48,773 nucleotides of DNA, taken from positions 1 to 48,773 of the forward strand of contig VBBD01000020.1 of the NCBI GenBank assembly GCA_005882895.1, written 5' to 3'. The first letter of the stretch is position 1. The number at the start of each line of letters is the position of its first letter. Positions 32,064 to 39,504 of this stretch are shown here, in pieces. The DNA comes from Candidatus Bathyarchaeota archaeon (GTDB lineage Archaea; Thermoproteota; Bathyarchaeia; 40CM-2-53-6). Under the pieces are notes generated by a model. The model ran no database searches. It was given only the letters and a program-made list of their open reading frames with translations, and was not told the DNA's origin. Made by a program: the position numbers and the translations under genes.

Positions 32064-32164
32064 GTGGGACCCGCCATATTCGATTCGAAGGGGTCAAAAT
32101 TGTGGAATAAGTGTGGTGTTACCTAGCACTGTCGTTGAGCGTGGGTGAGCAAGACTCAATAGCT

Positions 32165-32186
32165 ATGGATACAAAACCGTATCCAT
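32165..32186. promoter_or_regulatory. perfect 8+8 inverted repeat overlapping a start codon
   Basis: ATGGATAC - AAAACC - GTATCCAT. The right arm includes the first two bases of the ATG at 32185. It could be an operator for autoregulation, or an mRNA hairpin hiding the start. Confidence 0.6.
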
Positions 32187-32676
32187 GGAGAATTTGGACA
32201 CCCTGAAGGGTTGGCACGAAGGGACCCGCTCGGTCATTGACGAAACTCTTCGCGATCGAATACTCTCTGCACTCTTGCAACGCAGCAATCTCACGAAGAT
32301 ACAGTTCGAAACGCTCCTTGTAGACCAGTTCGGTCACGATATAGCGAATAAACGCTTAACGAGGAGTGATATGGCTCAGTTGAGGCGAGGTCAGAAGGGA
32401 ATAAGTCGTGGGTCCTTCAATAGAACCCTAAGACAAGCGCGGGAAAACGTTGTAGAGGCGATTCACACAGTTCTGCTTCTCGGTTATTGTGGGCTGACGG
32501 AGTCTCCGAGCATCGCCCCATTCTTAGAGGCCTCCGAGCGCCTCAAAGGTCAAACCTCCCAGATTCGGGATGCTGCGCAAAACGAGCCCGAAGCCTATCT
32601 AAGAACAGTGGATTCGATAATCGACGATCTTGATCAGGCTTTCAGAGCAATGTTTGGAAGAAATCGTGATACGTGA
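32185..32676 (+). CDS. 163-residue hypothetical protein with a probable DNA-binding core
   Basis: The protein is soluble and helical. The central stretch KRLTRSDMAQLRRGQKGISRGSFNRTLRQARENVVEAIHTVLLLGYCGL (about 55-105) is basic and has the look of a helix-turn-helix followed by an amphipathic helix. The N-terminal part (RDRILSALLQRSNLTKIQFETLLVDQFGHDI) and acidic C-terminal part (EAYLRTVDSIIDDLDQAFRAMFG) are helical. No family is recognised with certainty. The start codon overlaps an inverted repeat and the stop overlaps a CGTGACGTCACG palindrome, so the gene is bracketed by potential operator sites. Confidence 0.7.
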   Translation: MENLDTLKGWHEGTRSVIDETLRDRILSALLQRSNLTKIQFETLLVDQFGHDIANKRLTRSDMAQLRRGQKGISRGSFNRTLRQARENVVEAIHTVLLLGYCGLTESPSIAPFLEASERLKGQTSQIRDAAQNEPEAYLRTVDSIIDDLDQAFRAMFGRNRDT

Positions 32677-32926
32677 CGTCACGCAAGTGATTGTTGCATC
32701 ACACGCATCACGCTCATAACGGACACGTACGCAGCTGGAGGTCACTTGTTGGTTCGAGCGTGAATGTCATTAGTCTTGTCATCTGCTTGACGTCATGATG
32801 CAACAGGTAAGTCACACCTCCATCACTTGTGACGGGTTACCGCTGAATTCGAGTCACAAATAGTTAGTGTTAAATGCATTCGTAGCTCTTACCGTGACGT
32901 CACAACTTCGATGGGCGTGATGTCAC
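32672..32926. promoter_or_regulatory. cluster of GTGACGTCAC-type palindromic operators
   Basis: Five related sites occur in about 255 bases: CGTGACGTCACG (32672-32683), TGACGTCA (32788-32795), half-site TTGTGAC (32828-32834), GTGACGTCAC (32894-32903) and GTGATGTCAC (32917-32926). The last two are 23 bases apart, centre to centre, and end five bases before the ATG at 32931. GTGATTGTTGCATCAC (32687-32702) and an inverted TGATGCAAC (32796-32804) add a second pair. Such clustering implies cooperative binding of a dimeric regulator. Confidence 0.7.
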
Positions 32927-32930
32927 AGAA

Positions 32931-33473
32931 ATGTTTGGGAGGGGAAAACGGCTAGGCGAAAACGGGGCCATGTTTTCCTTCGAGAATAAAGATATTGCGA
33001 GGCTGTTCTTCGACGCATTCTCAAGTAGGCTCGGCTCTTTTGAAGTGAGTTTGAGGGACTTATCTGTTGAAGTTGAGAGCCTCAAGATTTCCGGCGATCA
33101 ATCCAAGCTGTCCGACTTGGTATTGCTTGAGCGTCTACAAAAAACAGAGAAGCTTCTGGGTGAGTCGTTGAGCTGGATTAGGCAGGTCGCTGATGCAATT
33201 CTCCGCGTTCCGGCAGCGACCTCAGCGACGAAAAGAGTGGTCGAGGAGGTGTCTGAACCTGTAACAGCCAACTTGCAATCGACTGTGGGACAATTTCTTG
33301 TAAGGAATGACCCTTCGGTCGTGCAGCCGGGCTCATTAAATTCGATAACGACTCCCACTGAGCTTCAGGTTCTTACCCTTCTGGCAGACCGGGGGAGAGT
33401 CTCACAAAGCCTGAAGAGAAGGACCGCGAGCCAGAGACAGTTTCTGCTCCTCAATCTTGACCCGATATACTAA
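32931..33473 (+). CDS. 180-residue hypothetical protein under the palindromic operators
   Basis: ATG at 32931 directly follows the operator cluster. The protein opens MFGRGKRLGENGAMFSFENK, then helices with a coiled-coil tendency (LRDLSVEVESLKIS; LSDLVLLERLQKTEKLLGESLSWIRQVADAILRV), a flexible Ser/Thr/Val linker and TPTELQVLTLLADRGRVSQSL, which looks like the beginning of a winged helix. The last 25 residues after that point are basic and unstructured, so the protein may be truncated or frameshifted there. The 3' end overlaps the convergent gene by 72 bases. No known family. Confidence 0.6.
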   Translation: MFGRGKRLGENGAMFSFENKDIARLFFDAFSSRLGSFEVSLRDLSVEVESLKISGDQSKLSDLVLLERLQKTEKLLGESLSWIRQVADAILRVPAATSATKRVVEEVSEPVTANLQSTVGQFLVRNDPSVVQPGSLNSITTPTELQVLTLLADRGRVSQSLKRRTASQRQFLLLNLDPIY

Positions 33474-33833
33474 GCCGAGCTTTTCCTGCTCTCTCTCGAG
33501 GACTCCTCGATCCGCTAGTCTCGTTAGATACGTGGATACTGTGCTCAAAGGTATCTTTTCTCGAAAGGTGGTCTCAAATGCCTTCCTCGCTTCACCTGAG
33601 GTAAAGCTTCTACCTTTCAGCTGGGATATGATTGTGCTTGCCAACTTGTCGAATTTTTTGGGGGAGAGCCCAAGAGCGGTAGGCGACGTTTGAGGCGTTC
33701 CTGCCATCAACTCAACGAGGTCCAGTATCTTGGCCACCTTTTCTTTTGTCACGGGACCGTCGATGGCGATGGAATGTCGGACCCCTTCCGAATCGTAGAA
33801 TTCTACCTTCAATCGTCGTGGTCTCATCTTCAT
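33402..33833 (-). CDS. winged-helix DNA-binding protein
   Basis: The 143-residue protein has a small N-terminal beta domain (RRLKVEFYDSEGVRHSIAIDGPVTKEKVAKILDLVELM) and a winged helix at about 60-130: FDKLASTIISQLKGRSFTSGEARKAFETTF, recognition region IPLSTVSTYLTRLADRGVLERE, wing KLGLVYRVK. It looks like a transcription regulator of about one helix-turn-helix per chain. It converges on the operator-controlled gene with a 72-base overlap. Candidate binder of the palindromic sites nearby, by proximity only. Confidence 0.75.
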   Translation of the reverse strand: MKMRPRRLKVEFYDSEGVRHSIAIDGPVTKEKVAKILDLVELMAGTPQTSPTALGLSPKKFDKLASTIISQLKGRSFTSGEARKAFETTFREKIPLSTVSTYLTRLADRGVLEREQEKLGLVYRVKIEEQKLSLARGPSLQAL

Positions 33834-33950
33834 TCCTCGGAAAAAACACTGGGCTTCACAGTTCGCAGTTCACAGGTAGAAAAGGCTCACGCGTCATTGC
33901 TCGCGCAAGGCGTGAGTGTACAACACGACTACTCCTGACAGGTTCCATAG

Positions 33951-33973
33951 GTTCCAGTGGAAACGAAGGGGTC
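33951..33973 (+). promoter_or_regulatory. near-perfect origin recognition box (ORB)
   Basis: TTCCAGTGGAAACGAAGGGG at 33952-33971, with flanking G and TC, contains both parts of the archaeal Orc1/Cdc6 box: the dyad core TCCAGTGGAAAC and the downstream G-string. It lies in the gap between the winged-helix gene and the large membrane-protein gene, 4.2 kb after the orc1/cdc6 stop. I see only one full copy in this gap. Confidence 0.7.
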
Positions 33974-34088
33974 TCTGAACGATTTCACAGGTAGTGAAGC
34001 CATTCCAGAGCCAAAATTGGGAAACAACTCAAAGGATGACGCCGCGTTTGAGGCGAGAACGGTAATTCTACAGGTTGTGAACATGGGC

Positions 34089-36692
34089 TCAAGGATTTGC
34101 CGGGCTCGGGGTATCAGCAGGTTTGTCAGGTCCCGCGGGCACAGGTTGGGAAGGTGGCGCGATTTGAGGTCCCGCGGGGGTATTGACCCAGGGTTCAGGA
34201 TTCTTTTTTCGATGTCTGCCGACAAGCTTCAGGGTTTCAATGACGGGTGTGAGTAGAAGGGGGAGTAAGAGGAGATAGGAATAAGGTTGGAGGTCGGTAA
34301 AGGTCCGCGTAAACTGCGTCCAGGGTCCGCTTGATGACGATATCAGCGGCTTGTCTGTGGTGACTGTGTATCGTATCTTTGTCCCATTTGGCGCTTGCCA
34401 GACAAAATCTGCAGTCGCTGATGACAGAACATAGATGCCGCTGCTTTGCGTTGTTGCCGTGTAGCTGAGAAATTGGGTTTGGCCTGGAGGGAAACTAGCG
34501 AACTGGCCGGTTTGTACGCCGCTAGGCGATATCTGGAGGGTCTTCTGATAAGCGGATGGTGCCTGGTTGTCTGTGACGTTGAGGTTGGTGACGGTGACGT
34601 TGTCGAAGTTCTGAATCATGACAATGATATTGTGGCTGGTTCCGAGGGATCCGCTCGAGGGGGTCACGGTTTTCTGTAAGGTTATGTTTGGGGCGAAGGG
34701 ATAGGTGAAGTTCGCCGAGAAGTCTGCTCTCGGTGTAACGGTGGCATTGTAAATGTATGTTAAAGTGAAGTTGTTGTAGATTGGATTGGAGGGCGGTATC
34801 TGGCCGAGCGAGCTGTAGAGCACTGTTCCGCGTTGAAAGGAGATGGAGACGATGGATGCGTTTGAGTTAGTATCTCCCACGATTCCAGTTTGGAATCCAA
34901 AGAGTGTTTTCAGGCTGAGATAGTGTTGTCCGGCCTTGTAGAATTCTCGTGGAAACTGGGCGTTGAGGAGGAAGCTGAAGGCTTGTGTTGGTGTTTTGTT
35001 TAGTGGGGGTGGGAGGCTTATTGTTGCGAGGCCTATTGCAGCGAAGTAGTGTATGTTTTGGAGGGTGGCTGGTTTGATGAGGGTGGAGAAGCTTGAGCTG
35101 GGTAGCAGGCCGAGGACTCTTGTGAGTGCGTCGTTGTTTGTGAGTTCGGGGTTTGGCGCGTAGATTGTGATTGTCCCGGGCCCATAGGGAAGGGCGAAGG
35201 CTTTGGTGAAGATGACGCCGAGGGCTTGGGAGAATTGTGACGCGACATTGTCTGACTCTCCGCGAGTCGTGGCTGGGTCTCCTGTGTAGAATGTGATGAG
35301 GGCTGGTTGTGAGAATAGTCCGAGGATGAAGCTTGGAATGCCGAGACTCGAGCTGGCGCCGAGGGGTTGTGAGTAGTTGTTGTCGATGACGAAGATTGAG
35401 AGGTTGTTTCCGGCGTAGTTGTCGTCGAGAACGAGTCCTCTGCTTGAGAGGTCGAGGTTTGTCATTCGTAGGCTGGCGTTGGGGGCTCCGAGCATGTCTA
35501 ATCCGATGGCGAGGTTTTGCTGGTAGGGTCCGCTTGGTAGAGCCTGAGTTATCGGTGACGGGTGACCGGTGTGATAGCTCGGGATGAGTAGGAGGATTGC
35601 GAGTGCGAGTAGGAGGATTCCTTTCTTTGGTATGCTGCCGGTGCTTGTGCTCTGTGGAAATGTGGGTTTCTTTGTCTTGATCATTCCCCAGAAAGTCTTG
35701 AGGACGAACACGTCTCCTTGCCAGAAGAGGGAGGCTGCTCGACCGGATATCGTGGCGACGGCGAAGACGAGGCCAGCGTTTCTGATCATGGTCAGAACAA
35801 TGTCTTGAATGACCATCTGGCTTGTTGGAGATCCGCCTTGTATGAGGATCGGGATGATGTCACCTGCGACGGGTCCGGTGGTGGCGCTTATGATCGAAAA
35901 GCCTGGTGGTGGAGGCGGAAGATTGGAGAGTGCTGAGAGACTGACGTTCTGGTAGATTGCGAGGGCTGCGAGTCCTAGTGCTCCTAGGGTTGAGAGGTAT
36001 ACTGTCATGCCGACTAGGAATCCTCGTCTGATCTTGCCGCCAGCGATTAGGCCGCCGAGGAATCCTGCGAATGTCCAGAGGTAGAGTAGTGGTGGGTAGG
36101 TTAGTGGGTTGGTGAAGACGAGGAATAGCGCCACGATCATCGTGTTGAAGTGGACTCCTAGGACTGGTGAGAGCCAGTCGCTTACTTCTCTGAGGCCTGG
36201 TGATAGCTGGGTGTAGCCTATGTAGAGGACGAGGAGGTATGCTGCGATCCATCCGAGGTAGCGGCCGAGGAATATTCCCTCGCTTGGGTGGGGGAGGAGG
36301 TAGACTGTTTTGGGATCGTCAGGGGTTTGTTTGACCATTACGTTGCCTATTCGGGTGTAGAGGTAGAGGTAGAGGATGCCGGGGAGCATGCCGCCGACTA
36401 TGAATCCTAGGATGGCGGTGGTGAATGTGGAGCTGCGGGCTTTTTGGAACTGTCGTTCTGCGATCTCTTCTCTTATCCGGCTGCCTTTGTTTGAGACGAT
36501 TATTGTTCCTATTGCGAGGACGAGTAGTGCGACTGGTATGGTCTGGTGTGCGAGGAGTCCTGGGACCCATGTGGGGAGGGTGGCTATGATCAGGGTTGTG
36601 AATAGGATTCCGAGGCCGCGTGTGAACGAGCTGGAGATCTGGGCTACCGTGGTGGCTCGACGGATCTGGACTGGCGCGTCTTTCAAGGCCAT
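34089..36692 (-). CDS. large multi-pass membrane protein with an extracellular CARDB/DUF11-like domain
   Basis: The protein has 867 residues from ATG 36692. A longer frame to 36893 enters repeat module B and is Pro/Arg-rich, so it is probably not coding. The N-terminal third holds about eight TMs (for example ILFTTLIIATLPTWVPGLLA, TFTTAILGFIVGGMLPGILYLYLY). A long extracellular region of about 430 residues follows, rich in Asn/Ser/Thr. At about 690-800 it contains a beta-sandwich (NIIVMIQNFDNVTVTNLNVTDN, TQFLSYTATTQSSGIYVLSSATADFVW) like CARDB/DUF11 modules. A final TM (YSYLLLLPLLLTPVIETL) and a basic, proline-rich cytoplasmic tail end it. Role unknown; a surface-layer or cell-envelope function is a guess. 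Confidence 0.75.
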   Translation of the reverse strand: MALKDAPVQIRRATTVAQISSSFTRGLGILFTTLIIATLPTWVPGLLAHQTIPVALLVLAIGTIIVSNKGSRIREEIAERQFQKARSSTFTTAILGFIVGGMLPGILYLYLYTRIGNVMVKQTPDDPKTVYLLPHPSEGIFLGRYLGWIAAYLLVLYIGYTQLSPGLREVSDWLSPVLGVHFNTMIVALFLVFTNPLTYPPLLYLWTFAGFLGGLIAGGKIRRGFLVGMTVYLSTLGALGLAALAIYQNVSLSALSNLPPPPPGFSIISATTGPVAGDIIPILIQGGSPTSQMVIQDIVLTMIRNAGLVFAVATISGRAASLFWQGDVFVLKTFWGMIKTKKPTFPQSTSTGSIPKKGILLLALAILLLIPSYHTGHPSPITQALPSGPYQQNLAIGLDMLGAPNASLRMTNLDLSSRGLVLDDNYAGNNLSIFVIDNNYSQPLGASSSLGIPSFILGLFSQPALITFYTGDPATTRGESDNVASQFSQALGVIFTKAFALPYGPGTITIYAPNPELTNNDALTRVLGLLPSSSFSTLIKPATLQNIHYFAAIGLATISLPPPLNKTPTQAFSFLLNAQFPREFYKAGQHYLSLKTLFGFQTGIVGDTNSNASIVSISFQRGTVLYSSLGQIPPSNPIYNNFTLTYIYNATVTPRADFSANFTYPFAPNITLQKTVTPSSGSLGTSHNIIVMIQNFDNVTVTNLNVTDNQAPSAYQKTLQISPSGVQTGQFASFPPGQTQFLSYTATTQSSGIYVLSSATADFVWQAPNGTKIRYTVTTDKPLISSSSGPWTQFTRTFTDLQPYSYLLLLPLLLTPVIETLKLVGRHRKKNPEPWVNTPAGPQIAPPSQPVPAGPDKPADTPSPANP

Positions 36693-36814
36693 GTAGGGCA
36701 GAGGCTGGGCCACGCGTCCCTCATCTCGGAAAGACGGTTCTTGGAACGGGCTAAGAAAGGGATTCTGATACCGGGGTTGGCTGTTCGGAGCGCAGGCTGG
36801 GGCTGGTTTAGGGA

Positions 36815-36975
36815 AGGGCGCGCGGCGCGCGACTTGAGTAGGTCCCGGGGGGCCCCTAAAATTCACAGTTACCGATTTCAAAAGTTGTTTCAAAAACCGA
36901 TTCGAGAACCAGGTTTCAATAACCGATTCTCTCTCGGTTTCAAAGACCGGATCCCAATAACCGTTTCCAGAAATT
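36815..36975 (-). repeat. intergenic repeat module B, copy 2
   Basis: The reverse strand shows units CGGTCTTTGAAAC, CGGTTATTGAAAC, CGGTTTTTGAAAC and others over about 36870-36965. A GC-rich tail follows (GGGACCTACTCAAGTCGCGC), matching the tail of the copy at 21990-22155 in the same order. Confidence 0.8.
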
Positions 36976-37109
36976 GATTTCGAAAAAGGTGGTTTTTCTA
37001 ATTGCTTGTTTTCATTACGTTAATCGCAGAATTGATGGCCCTTTCCGACTGATCACTTTCGCAAGGGTCCGCGTGGGCCGCTCATGCCGCGCGGGATGCC
37101 CTAGGGATC

Positions 37110-37292
37110 CGATTTTTTCTGCGAGGCTGTTTCTGTCTGGGCTGGATTATGGGCTTGTTTCTTGGAGACGGGCTTGTTATCGGCTTGTCCGGCTGTTTCT
37201 GATCCTTGTAGATTTCCCTAGGGATAGGCGTGTGATTTCGTGTTCTGGAAATCGCGGGTTTAGATTCGGGATTGGGGGTGATTATGGGCGAA
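37110..37292 (+). repeat. intergenic repeat module C, copy 2
   Basis: Anchors in order: GATTTTTTCTGCGAGG, CTGTCTGGGCTGGATTATGG, GGCTTGTCCGGCTGTTTCTG, and the terminal GGGGGTGATTATGGGCGA. It is the most divergent of the three copies but keeps order and spacing. Confidence 0.7.
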
Positions 37293-37295
37293 TAC

Positions 37296-37321
37296 TGCCA
37301 CAGAACTGTGGGATTAATCGG
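37296..37321 (-). repeat. repeat module D, left copy
   Basis: On the reverse strand CCGATTAAT is followed by CCCACAGTTCTGTGGCA; the inner CCACAG/CTGTGG is palindromic. A copy in the opposite orientation is at 39292-39317. Confidence 0.85.
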
Positions 37322-37571
37322 CTAACGGGGCTTGAAACAACCCGTTCGACGTCTGGGCAGGTTGGGCAGTCGTCCCACCCGCATTCTGGAGCCGATTTCC
37401 CAGATATCATGGTTCTATGAGTAGAGTTTGGCCGGCCCCGCAAATAAACTGCGTGGGTTTTCGGCCAGGGACTTGGGTAAAAAGGGTGGCGGGTCGGGTA
37501 ACTGCGAGAAAGGGGATAGTGGGAGTCTGTCACCAAAATGTTTTGTGCGAAAGTGGAACTGTAAGGGCACT

Positions 37572-38015
37572 ATGGGTGTCCCAGTCTTAAGGACTGCGAA
37601 GGCGTACGAGAAGTATGCTTGGATAATCTTTGCAATCTTACCAGTGTTCCACCTGGGTTTCGGCCTGGTCTTAATTTTCGCGCCTGCGGTGTTCTTCGAC
37701 ACGTTTCTTGAGCCTACGGCCCCAGGTTTGAAAGTTACGAGCCTTCTAACGCCTTGGTCGGTAAACCATGCCGGAGCACATCTGGGTTCAGTTCTCGTGG
37801 GCTGGTTCATAATGCTGGAAGCTGTAACATGGTTCGGGTATAGGAAGGGTGAGAAGTGGGCTTGGTATGCGCTTTGCTACGTGCCAATCCTCCTTGTCTA
37901 TGACGCATCGCTCCACTTTCCCATCCTGTCTGACATGGCAATACCTATCCTCTTTCTCGGATTGGCCATATTCGGACTTATGTTGCCTTTCAGAAAGTTC
38001 TTCCCAGGCAAGTAA
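37572..38015 (+). CDS. four-TM membrane protein of unknown function
   Basis: The protein has 147 residues from ATG 37572. Four hydrophobic segments: about 14-38 (YAWIIFAILPVFHLGFGLVLIFAPAVFF), 65-88 (HAGAHLGSVLVGWFIMLEAVTWFG), 94-112 (WAWYALCYVPILLVYDASL) and 118-140 (ILSDMAIPILFLGLAIFGLMLPF). His residues in TM1 and TM2 (FHLGF, NHAGAH) could bind metal or heme, but I recognise no family. It is followed by the membrane cupredoxin gene; both lie between inverted copies of repeat module D. Confidence 0.65.
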   Translation: MGVPVLRTAKAYEKYAWIIFAILPVFHLGFGLVLIFAPAVFFDTFLEPTAPGLKVTSLLTPWSVNHAGAHLGSVLVGWFIMLEAVTWFGYRKGEKWAWYALCYVPILLVYDASLHFPILSDMAIPILFLGLAIFGLMLPFRKFFPGK

Positions 38016-38175
38016 CCAACGAACGCATCCCCAGAGAGCCTCAGGAAAAGAGCCATCCTCGTGGCCCATGGATCGCCCCGAGCTCGGCGTATGAACTCAG
38101 TGAACCTGGCACGACAAGATTTCCCTTCTTTTCCGTCCCCACGATGAACGCCAGGATTGAAGGTCTTTTCGGGTA

Positions 38176-38184
38176 TTTATATAA
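38176..38184 (+). promoter_or_regulatory. TATA box of the membrane cupredoxin gene
   Basis: TTTATATAA is a consensus archaeal TATA box 28-37 bases before the ATG at 38213. It supports that start over the upstream ATG at 38144. Confidence 0.7.
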
Positions 38185-38212
38185 CCAAACTCCACCGACT
38201 TTAGTTTCGGAA

Positions 38213-39010
38213 ATGCAGTCCCGGTCTAGAGGGTCGCGTCTCCGAGATCCGCTAATCCTGATACCTATCCTCGGTCTTCTATGCGCGGACTTGGTCCTGG
38301 CATCTAATGTCCTGCTGTCGATTACCGCAGGAGATGTCTTTGCGCTGTTGCTTGGGACTCCATTGCTGACACTGTATACCCTGAGCCTGTTGACCCTCTG
38401 GTGGAGGCCCCGGGCAGGATACATCATGTCCACCGTGGTCTCCGCAGTATCTCTCTTCATCTTCGTAGGGATAGGGAACCCGCTTCCTACACTGGCGGGT
38501 CCTGCTGACACGACGGCGTTCCTGTTCGCCATCAGCTTTCCCCCTGCATTGATTACCGTTCTTGTCTACTCCCTTCTCGGGCTGCGAGCTCAAAGACATC
38601 CTCCAGACACCGGCAAGCCCGCCCAGACTATTCCCCGATACACCGTTGCAAGCCTGCTCATACTCGGATTTGTTATGGGAGGCATCGCGGTTGGCCTGAT
38701 GGCAGGAGCCACGCAATCCCGGCTGCTGGCCAATTCTTCCCCAGCAGACATCACAATTGTAAAAGATGCCGCCTTGCCCAGCACTGCTCAGCCATACAGC
38801 CCAGCCACATTCCAGGCCCATGTAGGACAGACAGTGACATGGGTGAATAGAGATACGACAGCCCACACTGTCACGAGCAAGGATAATCTGTTTGACTCTG
38901 GAATAATGAACATCGGCGCGAGGTACGAGTTCAATTTCACACAGGCAGGGACATTTCAATACTACTGCACGTTACACCCGAAGATGACAGCCGAAGTCAT
39001 AGTCTCATAG
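38213..39010 (+). CDS. membrane protein with C-terminal cupredoxin (plastocyanin-like) domain
   Basis: The protein has 265 residues from ATG 38213. The N-terminal part has five probable TMs (PLILIPILGLLCADLVLAS; VFALLLGTPLLTLYTLSLLTL; YIMSTVVSAVSLFIFVGIG; FLFAISFPPALITVLVYSLLG; YTVASLLILGFVMGGIAVGLM). The last about 90 residues form an outward-facing cupredoxin: ATFQAHVGQTVTWVNRDTTAHTVTS supplies the first His ligand and GTFQYYCTLHPKMTAEVIV supplies Cys, His and Met in the normal C-x3-H-x2-M order. It should bind type-1 copper and carry electrons, or act in copper handling. A consensus TATA box lies upstream. A broken relative of the cupredoxin tail occurs at 42121-42207. Confidence 0.88.
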   Translation: MQSRSRGSRLRDPLILIPILGLLCADLVLASNVLLSITAGDVFALLLGTPLLTLYTLSLLTLWWRPRAGYIMSTVVSAVSLFIFVGIGNPLPTLAGPADTTAFLFAISFPPALITVLVYSLLGLRAQRHPPDTGKPAQTIPRYTVASLLILGFVMGGIAVGLMAGATQSRLLANSSPADITIVKDAALPSTAQPYSPATFQAHVGQTVTWVNRDTTAHTVTSKDNLFDSGIMNIGARYEFNFTQAGTFQYYCTLHPKMTAEVIVS

Positions 39011-39366
39011 GCCTTCTCAGACAACTCTCGCTCAACAGGGCTTCGACAGCGCGACAAACGGGACCTACGCCGTTTAGGGAACTCTTGTAACGCCCAGACC
39101 GACACTGACACAGCTTCAGCACCAACCGGGAGCTATTGCTGATCAGCAAATCCTCAGATCGACGAAATGCCTAAAGCAAGTTCCCATCGCCAAAACTGAT
39201 CGGTGTCAGTTGCCGGCTTGTCCTGGGGGTTCATCAGTCACTCACACTCACCCCCTTAGGGAGTCCATCACTTACCCCCTGTGTTCCCTTACCGATTAAT
39301 GCCACAGAACTGTGGGAAAAAGGGCGATTTTTCTGCAAGGAGCTCGCTAAGACTAGAGCTGTGTGT
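39011..39366. other. non-coding gap holding module D, right copy
   Basis: No gene seen. The first 180 bases show nothing recognisable; C-rich runs occur at about 39250-39285; module D is at 39292-39317, and GGGCGATTTTTCTGCAAGG after it resembles the start of module C at 37110. Confidence 0.6.
39292..39317 (+). repeat. repeat module D, right copy
   Basis: CCGATTAAT followed by GCCACAGAACTGTGGGA, the inverted counterpart of 37296-37321. Together the two bracket about 2.0 kb containing two membrane-protein genes. Confidence 0.85.
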
Positions 39367-39501
39367 TTAGTTCGAGTTGATTGCTTCTTTCCAGGTGGAC
39401 CCGCAATAGCGGCAGTCGTGGTATCTGAAAGTAGCGTTAGACTCAGGACCGGGGTAGATGCAGGGGCTTACGCTTCCGCATATGGGGCAAGTATGGCTCA
39501 T
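39367..39501 (-). CDS. 44-residue zinc-ribbon protein
   Basis: ATG at 39499-39501 to TAA at 39367-39369. The sequence MSHTCPICGSVSPCIYPG, then YHDCRYCGSTWKEA, has Cys-x2-Cys twice, about 25 residues apart, a complete four-cysteine zinc ribbon, plus one extra Cys. The start lies three bases after the thioredoxin stop, so it is translated from the thioredoxin mRNA. Small zinc ribbons of this kind may serve as redox-sensitive or nucleic-acid-binding partners; no specific role known. Confidence 0.75.
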   Translation of the reverse strand: MSHTCPICGSVSPCIYPGPESNATFRYHDCRYCGSTWKEAINSN

Positions 39502-39504
39502 ACT

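Larger units (their letters stand above)
36693..37571. other. 880-base non-coding region rich in repeat modules
   Basis: No convincing gene. It holds module B (36815-36975, reverse), module C (37110-37292, forward) and module D (37296-37321, reverse). A GC-rich inverted stretch GGCGCGCGGCGCGCGACTTG starts at 36815. A short reverse-strand frame near 37300-37420 encodes a peptide with CGWDDCPTCPDVE but overlaps modules C and D; I do not call it. Confidence 0.7.

Noticed and set aside
33957-34256. Plus-strand ORF of 99 residues over the ORB and the end of the large membrane gene
   Set aside because: Its second half is antisense to the membrane-protein gene and no domain is recognisable; the ORB itself falls in it.
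36693-36893. N-terminal extension of the large membrane protein by 67 residues
   Set aside because: The extension is Pro/Arg-rich and translates repeat module B; the ATG at 36692 gives a normal start before the first TM.
37282-37536. Reverse-strand ORF with CGWDDCPTCPDVE
   Set aside because: It overlaps repeat modules C and D, and the second copy of D at 39292 carries no similar peptide, so the frame is probably accidental.
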